Shown here piece by piece: positions 16,083 to 22,942 of a stretch of 24,209 bases of DNA; within the stretch, counting starts at the first letter, position 1; each line of letters begins with the position of its first letter. The stretch is from Actinomycetes bacterium. Its GTDB lineage: Bacteria; Actinomycetota; Actinomycetes; Actinomycetales; Cellulomonadaceae. The position numbers and the translations under genes were made by a program. Below the pieces are notes generated by a model. That model saw only the letters and a program-made list of their open reading frames with translations, did not search any database and was not told the DNA's origin. Location of the stretch: the NCBI GenBank assembly GCA_021793115.1, contig JAJYTJ010000045.1, positions 1-24,209 of the forward strand, read 5' to 3'.

Positions 16083-16120
16083 CCCCCGCTCACAGGCTCG
16101 GTTTGGCAATCGGACAATCG

Positions 16121-16377
16121 TCCGGTTACGGTCTCCCGTCGCGCTTGCGTCACGGATCCCGGCTCGGGGCCGGGGCGCAGGCCGGCCGACGAGGTCGCAG
16201 CTCCATCCGCACCCTCGTCGTCGACGGCCGGATCGCAGGTCCGGGACCGACGCGGGACCCCCCTCCGGGCCCCACCGTCACGGACGGCGACCTCCGCCGC
16301 AGCCGTGCCAGCGTCGGGCGCCCCGCTCGGGGCGCACCCCGCCCTGCGTGCCCGGGACCTGCAGCGGCTGGAGCCTC
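16121..16377 (+). promoter_or_regulatory. Promoter and long leader of the rpf gene
   Basis: The 295-bp gap between the two paralogues has no gene. GGTTACGGTC (16122-16131) includes a possible TACGGT -10 (16125-16130). GTCACGGATCC (16148-16158) and GTCACGGA (16276-16283) repeat elements seen before the first paralogue. Transcription from this -10 would give a leader of more than 200 nt. Near its end GCGCCCCG (16318-16325) pairs with CGGGGCGC (16328-16335), about 34 nt before the TGGAG ribosome site. I did not find the c-di-AMP riboswitch signature known upstream of other actinobacterial rpf genes. Confidence 0.45.
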
Positions 16378-17565
16378 ATGCGTCTGCCCCACCTGTCCGG
16401 TTTCCCCCAGCACATCTCCCAGGACGGAGCTCCCGCACCAGATGCGGTGAGCCCGGGGAACCGGCGGTGGCGTCGGGTGCTTCCCATCGTGGCCGGCGCG
16501 GTCGCGCTGGTCGTCGCCGGCGGCGGCGCCGCGTACGCCGCGGCCCACAAGACCGTCACGCTCGACGTCGACGGCAGGCGGTCCACCGTCTCCACCTTCT
16601 CCGGCTCGGTCGCGGGCGTGCTCGCCGACCAGCACGTCGCGGTCTCCGGCCGCGACGCCGTGTCCCCGACCGGCCCGCTGACGGACGGTGCCCGGATCGT
16701 CGTGCGGCACGCGCACCTGCTCACGCTCGAGCGCGGCGGCACGCAGGAGCAGGTGTGGACCACCGCGCTCACGGCCGACGAGGCCCTTGCGGACCTCGCC
16801 ACGCGCGACGGCGGTGCCCCCTCGCTCGTCGTCTCCCGGTCCGGCGACCGCGCGCAGCTGGACCTCGAGCTGGCCGTCGGCGGCCCGGTGGACGTCGTCG
16901 CCGACGGCACCACCCGGACGCTGCCCGACGGCGCGACCGACGTCACCTCGGCGCTCGCGGACCTGGGCATCACGTTGCAGCCGCTGGACACGGTGTCCGT
17001 GACGCGCACGGACGCCGGGCGCGTCCAGGTGGTCGTGCGGCGTGTCCTCGTCCAGGACGTCACCACGACGAGCGACGTGCCGTTCGGCACGCAGACCGTC
17101 CGCGACGCCAGCGCCTACGCCGGCACCTCCACGGTGCGCCAGGCGGGCACGGTGGGCGTGCGGACCGTCGTCGACCGCGTGACCACGGTCGACGACGTCG
17201 AGACCGGGCGCGTCACGCTCTCCGACGCGGTCACCGCGGCGCCGGTGGACCGGGTGGTCGTCGTGGGCACCAAGGCGCGACCGGCGCCCGCGCCGGCGGC
17301 GGTGCCCGCCTCGTCCGCGAGCGCGGCGTCGCTCAACTGGGCCGCGCTGGCCCGGTGCGAGTCCGGCGGCCGCGTGAACGCGGTCTCGGCGAACGGCCTG
17401 TACTACGGGCTGTACCAGTTCTCGCTGGGCACGTGGCGCGCGATGGGGGGCACCGGGCTGCCGTCGCAGGCGTCGGCCGCCGAGCAGACCGCGCGGGCCC
17501 AGGCGCTCTTCACGCGCTCGGGTGCCGGCCAGTGGCCGGTGTGCGGCAAGAACCTGTTCTCCTGA
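16378..17565 (+). CDS. rpfB: Resuscitation-promoting factor, RpfB-type (DUF348-G5-Rpf)
   Basis: 395 aa. A membrane anchor at about 31-55 ('RRVLPIVAGAVALVVAGGGA') is followed by three DUF348 repeats (about 57-200), a G5 domain (about 210-290, 'VPFGTQTVRDASAYAGTSTV'), a Pro/Ala linker and the Rpf transglycosylase-like domain (about 318-395). That domain has catalytic E328 in 'LARCESGGRVN', 'YYGLYQFSLGTWRAMGG' and 'QASAAEQTARAQALF'. C327 and C389 ('WPVCGK') form the conserved Rpf disulfide. It is a muralytic enzyme that helps wake dormant cells. The position before ksgA-ispE is that of rpfB (Rv1009). ATG 16378 is chosen for TGGAG 4 nt upstream; GTG 16348 would put extra residues before the usual start. 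Confidence 0.94.
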   Translation: MRLPHLSGFPQHISQDGAPAPDAVSPGNRRWRRVLPIVAGAVALVVAGGGAAYAAAHKTVTLDVDGRRSTVSTFSGSVAGVLADQHVAVSGRDAVSPTGPLTDGARIVVRHAHLLTLERGGTQEQVWTTALTADEALADLATRDGGAPSLVVSRSGDRAQLDLELAVGGPVDVVADGTTRTLPDGATDVTSALADLGITLQPLDTVSVTRTDAGRVQVVVRRVLVQDVTTTSDVPFGTQTVRDASAYAGTSTVRQAGTVGVRTVVDRVTTVDDVETGRVTLSDAVTAAPVDRVVVVGTKARPAPAPAAVPASSASAASLNWAALARCESGGRVNAVSANGLYYGLYQFSLGTWRAMGGTGLPSQASAAEQTARAQALFTRSGAGQWPVCGKNLFS

Positions 17566-17572
17566 CCGGACG

Positions 17573-17613
17573 GCGTGGGGCGTCGACGGGCTCGGCCCGC
17601 CGACGCCCCACGC
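17573..17613. terminator. Bidirectional terminator between rpfB and the cytochrome operon
   Basis: GCGTGGGGCGTC (17573-17584) pairs perfectly with GACGCCCCACGC (17602-17613). The stem continues inward through one mismatch to GGG/CCC with a 5-nt loop (17591-17595). It lies in the 69-bp gap between two convergent genes and serves both directions. No T tract on either strand. Confidence 0.75.
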
Positions 17614-17634
17614 GCGTCCTCGCCGCCTCCGGGC

Positions 17635-18615
17635 TCAGGAGCGCGGCCGGGGGTGGTCCCGGTACCACTGGCGCCAGATGACGCGGTGCAGTGGGATCCA
17701 CCGGGGGATGGAGCGCACCCCGGGCAGGAACGGCACCAGCACCAGCAGCAGCGTCAGCAGCATCATGAGGCCCCACACCAGGGCGTCCGCGTTGCTCGAC
17801 GTGGAGAACGGCGGGATCTGGTACCAGAACGTGTAGAGCCACATCCACGGCTGGCCCGGGTAGTTGCCGGTCTCGTTCATCATGCCCCACTGGTCGCCGC
17901 CCAGGTGGCGGGCGCGGGCCTGGTCCTCCAGGTACGAGCCGTCCGCGAGCAGCAGGAGCGGGCGGGTCAGGTTCGAGCCGTAGAACGTGCCTGACGGCGA
18001 CGCCAGCATCCCCTCGAGGCCGCCGCTGGAGGCGAGCGTGAGGAACGCCTGGCTCATCGTCGGCACCGGGCCGTAGCTGCCGGTGGCCACGGCCGTCGGG
18101 TCGCCGTTCGGCGCCTTCGACAGCGCATCGGAGTAGGCCGAGGCCCAGGCCGTCTGCTGGTCGGGCGTGGCCGCCTTCCAGGTTGCGAGCGCGGCCGTGA
18201 GCGCGGCGTTGCCGGTGACGTGCGACAGCGGCGTCACCACGAAGTCCTGTGCGGAGTTGACCGGGATGCGCACGCCGCCCCACTTCGCCAGGGGGAGCGG
18301 GCCGAGCGTCTGGCCCTCGGCCGCCGTGTTGTAGGGCGGGCCGTAGCCGGCGCTCGTCGTGGTCCCGGCGAGCTCGCCGGCGGCGGTGGCCACCACGTCG
18401 TTCGGGGCGGCCGTGGCCCAGTCGCTCAGGGTGATCGCCTTCTCGTCGGGCGACGAGAAGGCGGCGGCCAGGCCGACCGTGAGCAGCGCCACCACGACGA
18501 GCGCGACGACGAGCTCCTTGACCAGGTCGTACGGCCGCGTGGGGAAGGCGTGCGAGTCCGGCGTCCGCGGGCGGCGCCGGGCGGTGGGCCGCGCGGTGGT
18601 GGCGGTGGTGGTCAC
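17635..18615 (-). CDS. Two-TM protein with large extracytoplasmic domain, partner of cytochrome b6-like protein
   Basis: 326 aa, not a named family I can assign. An Arg/Thr-rich N-terminus (1-28) leads to TM1 (about 31-53, 'LVVALVVVALLTVGLAAAF'). A polar extracytoplasmic region of about 200 residues follows ('KWGGVRIPVNSAQDFVVTPL', 'LEGMLASPSGTFYGSNLTRP', 'GGDQWGMMNETGNYPGQPWM'). TM2 is near 273-296 ('WGLMMLLTLLLVLVPFLPGV') and ends in a basic tail. There are no CxxCH, Cys or obvious cofactor motifs. The TM2 region ('YQIPPFS ... LVPFLPGV') faintly recalls b6f subunit IV, but the PEWY motif is missing. GTG 18615 overlaps the cytochrome stop (GTGA), so the two are made together. Likely a quinol-oxidase/dehydrogenase complex subunit (inference). 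Confidence 0.8.
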   Translation of the reverse strand: MTTTATTARPTARRRPRTPDSHAFPTRPYDLVKELVVALVVVALLTVGLAAAFSSPDEKAITLSDWATAAPNDVVATAAGELAGTTTSAGYGPPYNTAAEGQTLGPLPLAKWGGVRIPVNSAQDFVVTPLSHVTGNAALTAALATWKAATPDQQTAWASAYSDALSKAPNGDPTAVATGSYGPVPTMSQAFLTLASSGGLEGMLASPSGTFYGSNLTRPLLLLADGSYLEDQARARHLGGDQWGMMNETGNYPGQPWMWLYTFWYQIPPFSTSSNADALVWGLMMLLTLLLVLVPFLPGVRSIPRWIPLHRVIWRQWYRDHPRPRS

Positions 18616-19283
18616 CGGGCACCCCCCGTCGCCGTCGTCGCGTCGTCGGCCGGAACTTCGGCCTCGAGCGGCGGGACGATGCCGTGGCGGCGCACCAGGA
18701 CGAGGTGCAGCGCCACGATCACCCCGATGGCCAGCGGCAGCAGCGTGACGTGCCAGAGCAGCATCTGCCCGGGGTTGAGCACGTTGAAGTACGCGCCGAC
18801 GCCGACGGCGTTGAGGCCGTCCTTCGCCTGCGTGCTGATCCACTGCGCGTCGAAGTTCGACTGCGACAGGTAGCCGGTGAACGCGGTGCCGATCGAGCCG
18901 AGGAACGCCAGCACGCCGGTCATCCAGGTGAGCGCCCGGTTACCGCGCCACGCAGCCATCCAGAACTTGCCCCACAGGTGGATGACCATGAAGGCGAAGA
19001 AGAGCTCCACGCTCCACAGGTGCAGCGAGTTGACGAAGTGCCCCGTGCGAGACACGTGCCACCACGTGACGCCCCCCATCGCGAGCAGCACGCCGGTGGC
19101 GATGACCACGAGGAGCGCGGCGATGGTGAGCATGCCGAACACGTAGATCCACGACGCCATGTACGCCGGCTGCCGGTCCGGCAGCAGCTGCCCCGGGGGG
19201 ACCGTGCGCGACAGGCGCGTGCGGGTCCGCACCGTCCAGCTGCTGGCCGGCGTGGGGACCTCGTCGGCCTCCGCCGCGGTCAC
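18612..19283 (-). CDS. Stand-alone cytochrome b6-like di-heme membrane protein
   Basis: 223 aa, equal to the N-terminal half of cytochrome b (cytochrome b6), with four TM helices. Heme ligands fit H88/H102 in helix B ('SLHLWSVELFFAFMVIHLWG') and H178/H193 in helix D ('LLWHVTLLPLAIGVIVALHL'). The 15-residue step in helix D is the b6-type spacing rather than the 14 of mitochondrial bc1. Other family marks are 'GVTWWHVSRTGHFVNSLH' and 'GSIGTAFTGYLSQSNFDAQW'. The usual QcrC/QcrA/QcrB genes are not here, so this is not the main respiratory bc1. GTG 19283 overlaps the stop of the 58-aa peptide (GTGA), and its own stop overlaps the partner start. Confidence 0.92.
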   Translation of the reverse strand: MTAAEADEVPTPASSWTVRTRTRLSRTVPPGQLLPDRQPAYMASWIYVFGMLTIAALLVVIATGVLLAMGGVTWWHVSRTGHFVNSLHLWSVELFFAFMVIHLWGKFWMAAWRGNRALTWMTGVLAFLGSIGTAFTGYLSQSNFDAQWISTQAKDGLNAVGVGAYFNVLNPGQMLLWHVTLLPLAIGVIVALHLVLVRRHGIVPPLEAEVPADDATTATGGAR

Positions 19284-19456
19284 GCGTCGCCGTCCCGGCG
19301 GTCGTGGCGACGGTGCCGCGGGAACGGCACGAGGATCGCCAGCGCGAACACCACGAGCATCGCCCCGATGATGATCGCGTTGGTCAGGGAGATCTGGATC
19401 ACGCCGGCGCTGATGTAGCGACCGGCGGGATCAGCGAGCACGACGCTGCTACCCAT
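19280..19456 (-). CDS. 58-aa single-TM peptide, first gene of the cytochrome b6-like operon
   Basis: Short gene, easily missed. It reads M-G-S-S-V-V-L-A-D-P-A-G-R-Y-I-S, then one TM helix (about 19-45: 'ISLTNAIIIGAMLVVFALAI', 'LVPFP'), then a His/Arg/Asp tail ('RHRRHDRRDGDA'). The ATG at 19454-19456 has a strong ribosome site on the minus strand (GAGGTG, about 4-5 nt upstream), the best in this operon. Its TGA overlaps the cytochrome GTG, so it leads the three-gene unit. Single-helix subunits are common in cytochrome b complexes (for example the Pet small subunits of b6f), so a structural subunit is likely. No family recognised. Confidence 0.8.
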   Translation of the reverse strand: MGSSVVLADPAGRYISAGVIQISLTNAIIIGAMLVVFALAILVPFPRHRRHDRRDGDA

Positions 19457-19479
19457 GTGTCACCTCGACTGCCTCGGGG

Positions 19480-19501
19480 GCCACCGCGGGGGAGCGGTGG
19501 C
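19480..19501 (-). promoter_or_regulatory. Hairpin in the leader of the cytochrome operon
   Basis: GCCACCGC (19480-19487) pairs with GCGGTGGC (19494-19501) around a 6-nt loop. It ends 24 bp before the ATG of the 58-aa gene (minus strand). The role is unknown; it may be a leader structure. Confidence 0.3.
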
Positions 19502-19560
19502 GTCGACGACCCGCGGGGCCATCATCGGTCGTGTCGGCGTCGCCCGCATCCGGACCCGCC

Positions 19561-19575
19561 GTGACGAACCTGTGA
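19561..19575. promoter_or_regulatory. Repeated GTGA element in the ksgA / cytochrome intergenic region
   Basis: On the plus strand GTGACGAACCT and GTGAATCC place GTGA at 19561 and 19572, 11 bp apart. On the minus strand this reads TTCACAGG...GTCACGG, similar to the repeats upstream of both DUF348-G5 genes. Possibly the same regulator. Confidence 0.3.
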
Positions 19576-19619
19576 ATCCGGGCCGGTCGGGCGGGCGCGC
19601 CCACCAGCCCCTGGCCCGC

Positions 19620-19625
19620 TAGCCT
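19620..19625 (+). promoter_or_regulatory. -10 box for ksgA (leaderless)
   Basis: TAGCCT, 8 nt, then GTG 19634. No Shine-Dalgarno is visible, consistent with a leaderless start. Confidence 0.5.
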
Positions 19626-19633
19626 GCACACCC

Positions 19634-20566
19634 GTGACGGTGCAGCTGCTCGGGCCGGCCGAGATCCGCGAGCTGGCGGCGCGCGCCGGCGTGCGGCCGA
19701 CGAAGACGCTGGGGCAGAACTTCGTGCTCGACGCCGGCACGGTGCGCAAGATCGTGCGGCAGGCCGACGTGGTGCCCGGCGAGACCGTGGTCGAGGTGGG
19801 GCCCGGCCTGGGGTCGCTGACACTGGGCCTGCTCGAGGCCGGCGCGGACGTCGTCGCGGTCGAGATCGACCCGGTGCTCGCGCGCCTGCTGCCGGCGACG
19901 GTGGCGGCGCACGTGCCGGGGCTCGTCGTCCGGCCCGGGGCCGACGATGCGGGCGGCCCGGCCGAGGCGGTCGCCGAGCTGCTCGACCCCGCCGGCCGTC
20001 CGCGGCTGCGCGTCGTGCTCGCCGACGCGCTCGACCTGGCCACGCTGCCGGGCCGGCCGACCGCGCTCGTCGCGAACCTGCCGTACAACGTCTCCGTCCC
20101 CGTGCTGCTGACCTTCCTCGAGCGGTTCGACTCCCTCGCCCGCGCGCTCGTCATGGTGCAGGCCGAGGTGGCGGACCGCCTCGCCGCGCCGCCGGGCAGC
20201 CGCACGTACGGCGTGCCCTCGGTCAAGGCGGCCTGGTACGCCTCGGCGCGCCGCACGGCGACCGTGGGGCGCGCGGTCTTCTGGCCGGCGCCCAACGTCG
20301 ACTCCGCGCTGGTGCGCCTCGACCGGCGCGAGACGCCCGCGACGACCGCGAGCCGCGCGGCGGTGTTCGCGGTGGTCGACGCCGCGTTCGGCCAGCGTCG
20401 CAAGACGCTGCGCCAGGCGCTGGCGGCCCTCGCCGGCTCGCCCGCCGCGGCGGAGGAGGCGCTGCGCGCGGCCGGGGTCGACCCCGGCGCCCGCGGCGAA
20501 GCCGTGGACGTCCACGGCTTCGCGCGCATCGCGGAGCACCTGCGGCCCGGCGACCTGGCACAGTGA
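19634..20566 (+). CDS. ksgA: 16S rRNA (adenine(1518)-N6/adenine(1519)-N6)-dimethyltransferase
   Basis: 310 aa Rossmann-fold methyltransferase. It dimethylates two adjacent adenines in helix 45 of 16S rRNA late in 30S assembly. Signatures: 'TLGQNFVLD' (27-30 region), SAM loop '[11 protein letters not shown]' (54-63), '[12 protein letters not shown]', and catalytic '[12 protein letters not shown]' (148-151). These are followed by '[20 protein letters not shown]', '[15 protein letters not shown]' and '[12 protein letters not shown]'. A Gly/Ala/Pro-rich insertion at about 95-125 makes it longer than the E. coli enzyme. The GTG start is set by the -10 box 8 nt upstream. ispE begins 4 bp after its stop, so the two are co-transcribed, as in most actinobacteria. 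Confidence 0.97.
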   Translation: MTVQLLGPAEIRELAARAGVRPTKTLGQNFVLDAGTVRKIVRQADVVPGETVVEVGPGLGSLTLGLLEAGADVVAVEIDPVLARLLPATVAAHVPGLVVRPGADDAGGPAEAVAELLDPAGRPRLRVVLADALDLATLPGRPTALVANLPYNVSVPVLLTFLERFDSLARALVMVQAEVADRLAAPPGSRTYGVPSVKAAWYASARRTATVGRAVFWPAPNVDSALVRLDRRETPATTASRAAVFAVVDAAFGQRRKTLRQALAALAGSPAAAEEALRAAGVDPGARGEAVDVHGFARIAEHLRPGDLAQ

Positions 20567-20570
20567 GCAC

Positions 20571-21512
20571 GTGACGCTCACCCCGGTCGACGCTCTCCCG
20601 TCGCGGCAGGTGCGCGTCCGCGCGCCGGGCAAGGTCAACCTGTCGCTGCGCGTCGGCGCCCGCCAGCACGACGGCTACCACCCGCTGGCGACGGTGTTCC
20701 AGGCGGTGTCGGTGTATGAGGAGGTCGTCGCCGCGCCGCACGACGGGCTGCTCGTCACGGTCTCGGGTCCCCAGGCGTCCGGCGTGCCCACCGACGGCTC
20801 CAACCTCGCGGCGCGCGCGGCGCGGCTGCTCGCGGAGCGCACGGGCCTGGAGCCCGACGTGCACCTGCACCTCGTCAAGGGCGTGCCGGTGGCCGGCGGC
20901 ATGGCGGGCGGCTCGGCCGACGCGGCCGCGGCGCTCGTCGCGTGCGACGCGCTGTGGAGCACCGGGCTGAGCCGTGAGGACCTCGCCCGCCTGGCCGCGG
21001 TGCTCGGCTCGGACGTGCCCTTCCTGCTCGCCGGCCACACGGCGGTGGGCGCCGGCCGCGGCGACCTGCTGACGCCGGCGCTCACGCGCGGCGAGTTCCA
21101 CTGGGCGTTCGCCGTGCGCGACCAGGGCCTGTCCACGGCCGCCGTCTACGCCGCGTACGACGAGCGCCACCGCGCCGCGCCGCCGCCCGCGCCCTCGGAC
21201 GCCGACGACGTCCCGCTCATGCAGGCGCTGCTCGCGGGCGATGCGGCCGCGCTCGGCCAGGCGCTGCACAACGACCTGCAGGACGCCGCGCTCGACCTGG
21301 CGCCGGACCTCGCCGAGCCGCTGCAGGTGGCGCGCGACGCGGCGGCGCTCGGCGTCGTCGTCTCCGGCTCCGGCCCCACCGTCGCGGCGCTCGCGCGCAA
21401 CCGCCAGCACGCGCTCGTCATCGCAGCCGCTTTCACCGCGGCGGGCGTGGCCGACCGTGTCCTCACGGCCGTCGGGCCCGTGCCGGGCGCGCGCGTGGTG
21501 GGTGGCGAGTAG
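20571..21512 (+). CDS. ispE: 4-diphosphocytidyl-2-C-methyl-D-erythritol kinase
   Basis: 313 aa GHMP kinase. It phosphorylates CDP-ME at the 2-hydroxyl in the MEP isoprenoid pathway. Signatures: 'RAPGKVNLSLRVG' (K21, N23), 'DGYHPLATVFQAV', the glycine-rich ATP loop 'PVAGGMAGGSADAAAAL' (about 106-121), 'GSDVPFLLAGHTAVG' with the catalytic Asp, and the C-terminal 'VSGSGPTVAAL'. GTG 20571 follows the ksgA stop by 4 bp. The ORF ends at TAG 21510-21512. A short CGCCGGT-type hairpin (21554-21570) lies in the gap after it, possibly ending the ksgA-ispE transcript. Confidence 0.97.
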   Translation: MTLTPVDALPSRQVRVRAPGKVNLSLRVGARQHDGYHPLATVFQAVSVYEEVVAAPHDGLLVTVSGPQASGVPTDGSNLAARAARLLAERTGLEPDVHLHLVKGVPVAGGMAGGSADAAAALVACDALWSTGLSREDLARLAAVLGSDVPFLLAGHTAVGAGRGDLLTPALTRGEFHWAFAVRDQGLSTAAVYAAYDERHRAAPPPAPSDADDVPLMQALLAGDAAALGQALHNDLQDAALDLAPDLAEPLQVARDAAALGVVVSGSGPTVAALARNRQHALVIAAAFTAAGVADRVLTAVGPVPGARVVGGE

Positions 21513-21553
21513 CCGCGGCCACGGCGGGTGGGGTCCCGAGGTCCTGGACACGA

Positions 21554-21570
21554 CCGGCGGTTCGCCGGTA
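21554..21570 (+). terminator. Weak hairpin after ispE
   Basis: ACCGGCG (21554-21560), 3-nt loop, CGCCGGT (21564-21570). It lies 42 bp after the ispE stop and 47 bp before the kinase start. Without a T run it is only a candidate terminator. Confidence 0.35.
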
Positions 21571-21616
21571 AGCCTCGTCACGCACGGCGACGGACCGTGG
21601 CAGGGGAGGGGCGACC

Positions 21617-22942
21617 GTGAGCGACGACGTCGTGTCGCACGAGCTGGCGGCGGAGGTCGCGGACCCCGACCGGCCCGGGTGGCGGCGTCCCGCACCGGAC
21701 CAGGACGGCCGGCGGGCCGACCTCCTCCTGGCGCTCGGGCTCTTCGTCGGGTCGCTGCTGGCGATGGTGCTGTACCGCGTGGCGGGCTACTACAAGCACC
21801 CGGCCGCGGGCTGGGTGTCGGCGCTCGTGCTCGCCGGCGTGACGATGCCGCTCGTGCTGCGGCGGCGCTGGCCCACGGCCGTCGCCATCGCCGTGGCGGT
21901 GGCCGTCCTCGTCGAGGGCCTGCTCAGCGTGCCGGAGGTGCTCTTCTCGAACATCACGCTGTTCCTGGCGCTCTACACCGTCGGCGCCTGGGACCCGCAC
22001 CGGCGCCGCGCCTTCTGGACGCGCCTGGTCATCGTCGTCGGGATGTTCGTCTACCTGTTCGTCGCGCTCGTCCGCGCGGCGACCGACCCGAAGTCGACAC
22101 CCGGGCTCGGCCGGGCGGGCGCGTTCTCGCCGTTCGTCGCCTTCATGCTCATCCAGATCCTGTCCAACGTGCTGTACTTCGCCGGCGCGTGGTGGTTCGG
22201 CGACCACACCTGGGCCTCGGCGCGGGAACGGGCCCGCACGCTGTGGCGGGGCCGGCTGCTGCAGGCGGAGCGTGTCCGGGCCGAGAGCCAGGCCGTCGCG
22301 CTCGAACGCCTGCGCCTCGCGCAGGAGCTGCACGACTCGGTGGCCCACCACGTCTCGCTCATGGGCGTGCAGGCGGCGGCCGCCCGCACGCTGCTGGCCC
22401 GCGACCCGGCCGGGGCGGCGGCGCCGCTCGAGCACCTCGAGGACGCGGCGCGGCAGGCGGTCGACGAGCTGGCGGGCGTGCTCGGCGTGCTGCGCGCCGG
22501 CGTGCCCGGCGAGGCGGCGCCCGGGGAGGGCATCGCGTCGGCCGGCATCGAGCGCCTGGACGAGCTCGTCGCGCAGGCGCGGGACGCCGGCATGGCCGTG
22601 TCGTTCGGCGTGGTGGGGGAGCCCGCGCCGATCGCGCCGATGACGTCCCTCACGGTGTACCGCGTGGCGCAGGAGGCGCTGACCAACACCCGCAAGCACG
22701 GCGGCAGCAGCGTGCGTGCCGACGTGCGGCTGCGCTGGCTGGCCGGCGTGGTCGAGGTCGAGGTCTCGGACGACGGCGCCGGCGGTCGCCGCACGGCCCT
22801 GCCCTCGTCGGGTCTCGGCCTGGTGGGGATGCGGGAGCGCGTCGCGGCCGTGGCCGGCACGCTGACGGCGGGCCCACGGGAGCGCGGCGGGTTCCTGGTC
22901 CGCGCACGCCTGCCCCTCGACGGTGCCAGGAGCGCCTCGTGA
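21617..22942 (+). CDS. Sensor histidine kinase, NarL/LuxR-type two-component system (HisKA_3)
   Basis: 441 aa. Membrane sensor with about five TM helices within residues 34-190 ('LLLALGLFVGSLLAMVLY', 'WVSALVLAGVTMPLVL', 'AIAVAVAVLVEGLL', 'LVIVVGMFVYLFVALV', 'FVAFMLIQILSNVLYF') and no large extracytoplasmic domain, so it probably senses the membrane or a partner protein. A cytoplasmic HisKA_3 dimerisation helix has phospho-acceptor H239 in 'LAQELHDSVAHHVSLM'. The HATPase domain shows N-box 'RVAQEALTNTRKHG', 'VSDDGAG' and 'GLGLVGMRERV'. GTG 21617 follows a strong ribosome site (AGGGGAGGGG, 21602-21611). Its stop overlaps the regulator start (GTGA). The output is likely the ABC exporter genes downstream. 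Confidence 0.95.
   Translation: MSDDVVSHELAAEVADPDRPGWRRPAPDQDGRRADLLLALGLFVGSLLAMVLYRVAGYYKHPAAGWVSALVLAGVTMPLVLRRRWPTAVAIAVAVAVLVEGLLSVPEVLFSNITLFLALYTVGAWDPHRRRAFWTRLVIVVGMFVYLFVALVRAATDPKSTPGLGRAGAFSPFVAFMLIQILSNVLYFAGAWWFGDHTWASARERARTLWRGRLLQAERVRAESQAVALERLRLAQELHDSVAHHVSLMGVQAAAARTLLARDPAGAAAPLEHLEDAARQAVDELAGVLGVLRAGVPGEAAPGEGIASAGIERLDELVAQARDAGMAVSFGVVGEPAPIAPMTSLTVYRVAQEALTNTRKHGGSSVRADVRLRWLAGVVEVEVSDDGAGGRRTALPSSGLGLVGMRERVAAVAGTLTAGPRERGGFLVRARLPLDGARSAS

Noticed and set aside
16083..16377. c-di-AMP (ydaO) riboswitch before rpfB
   Set aside because: Expected from other actinobacteria, but I could not find the conserved GGGGTGAATC or GTAGGG...CCCGAA cores on the plus strand.
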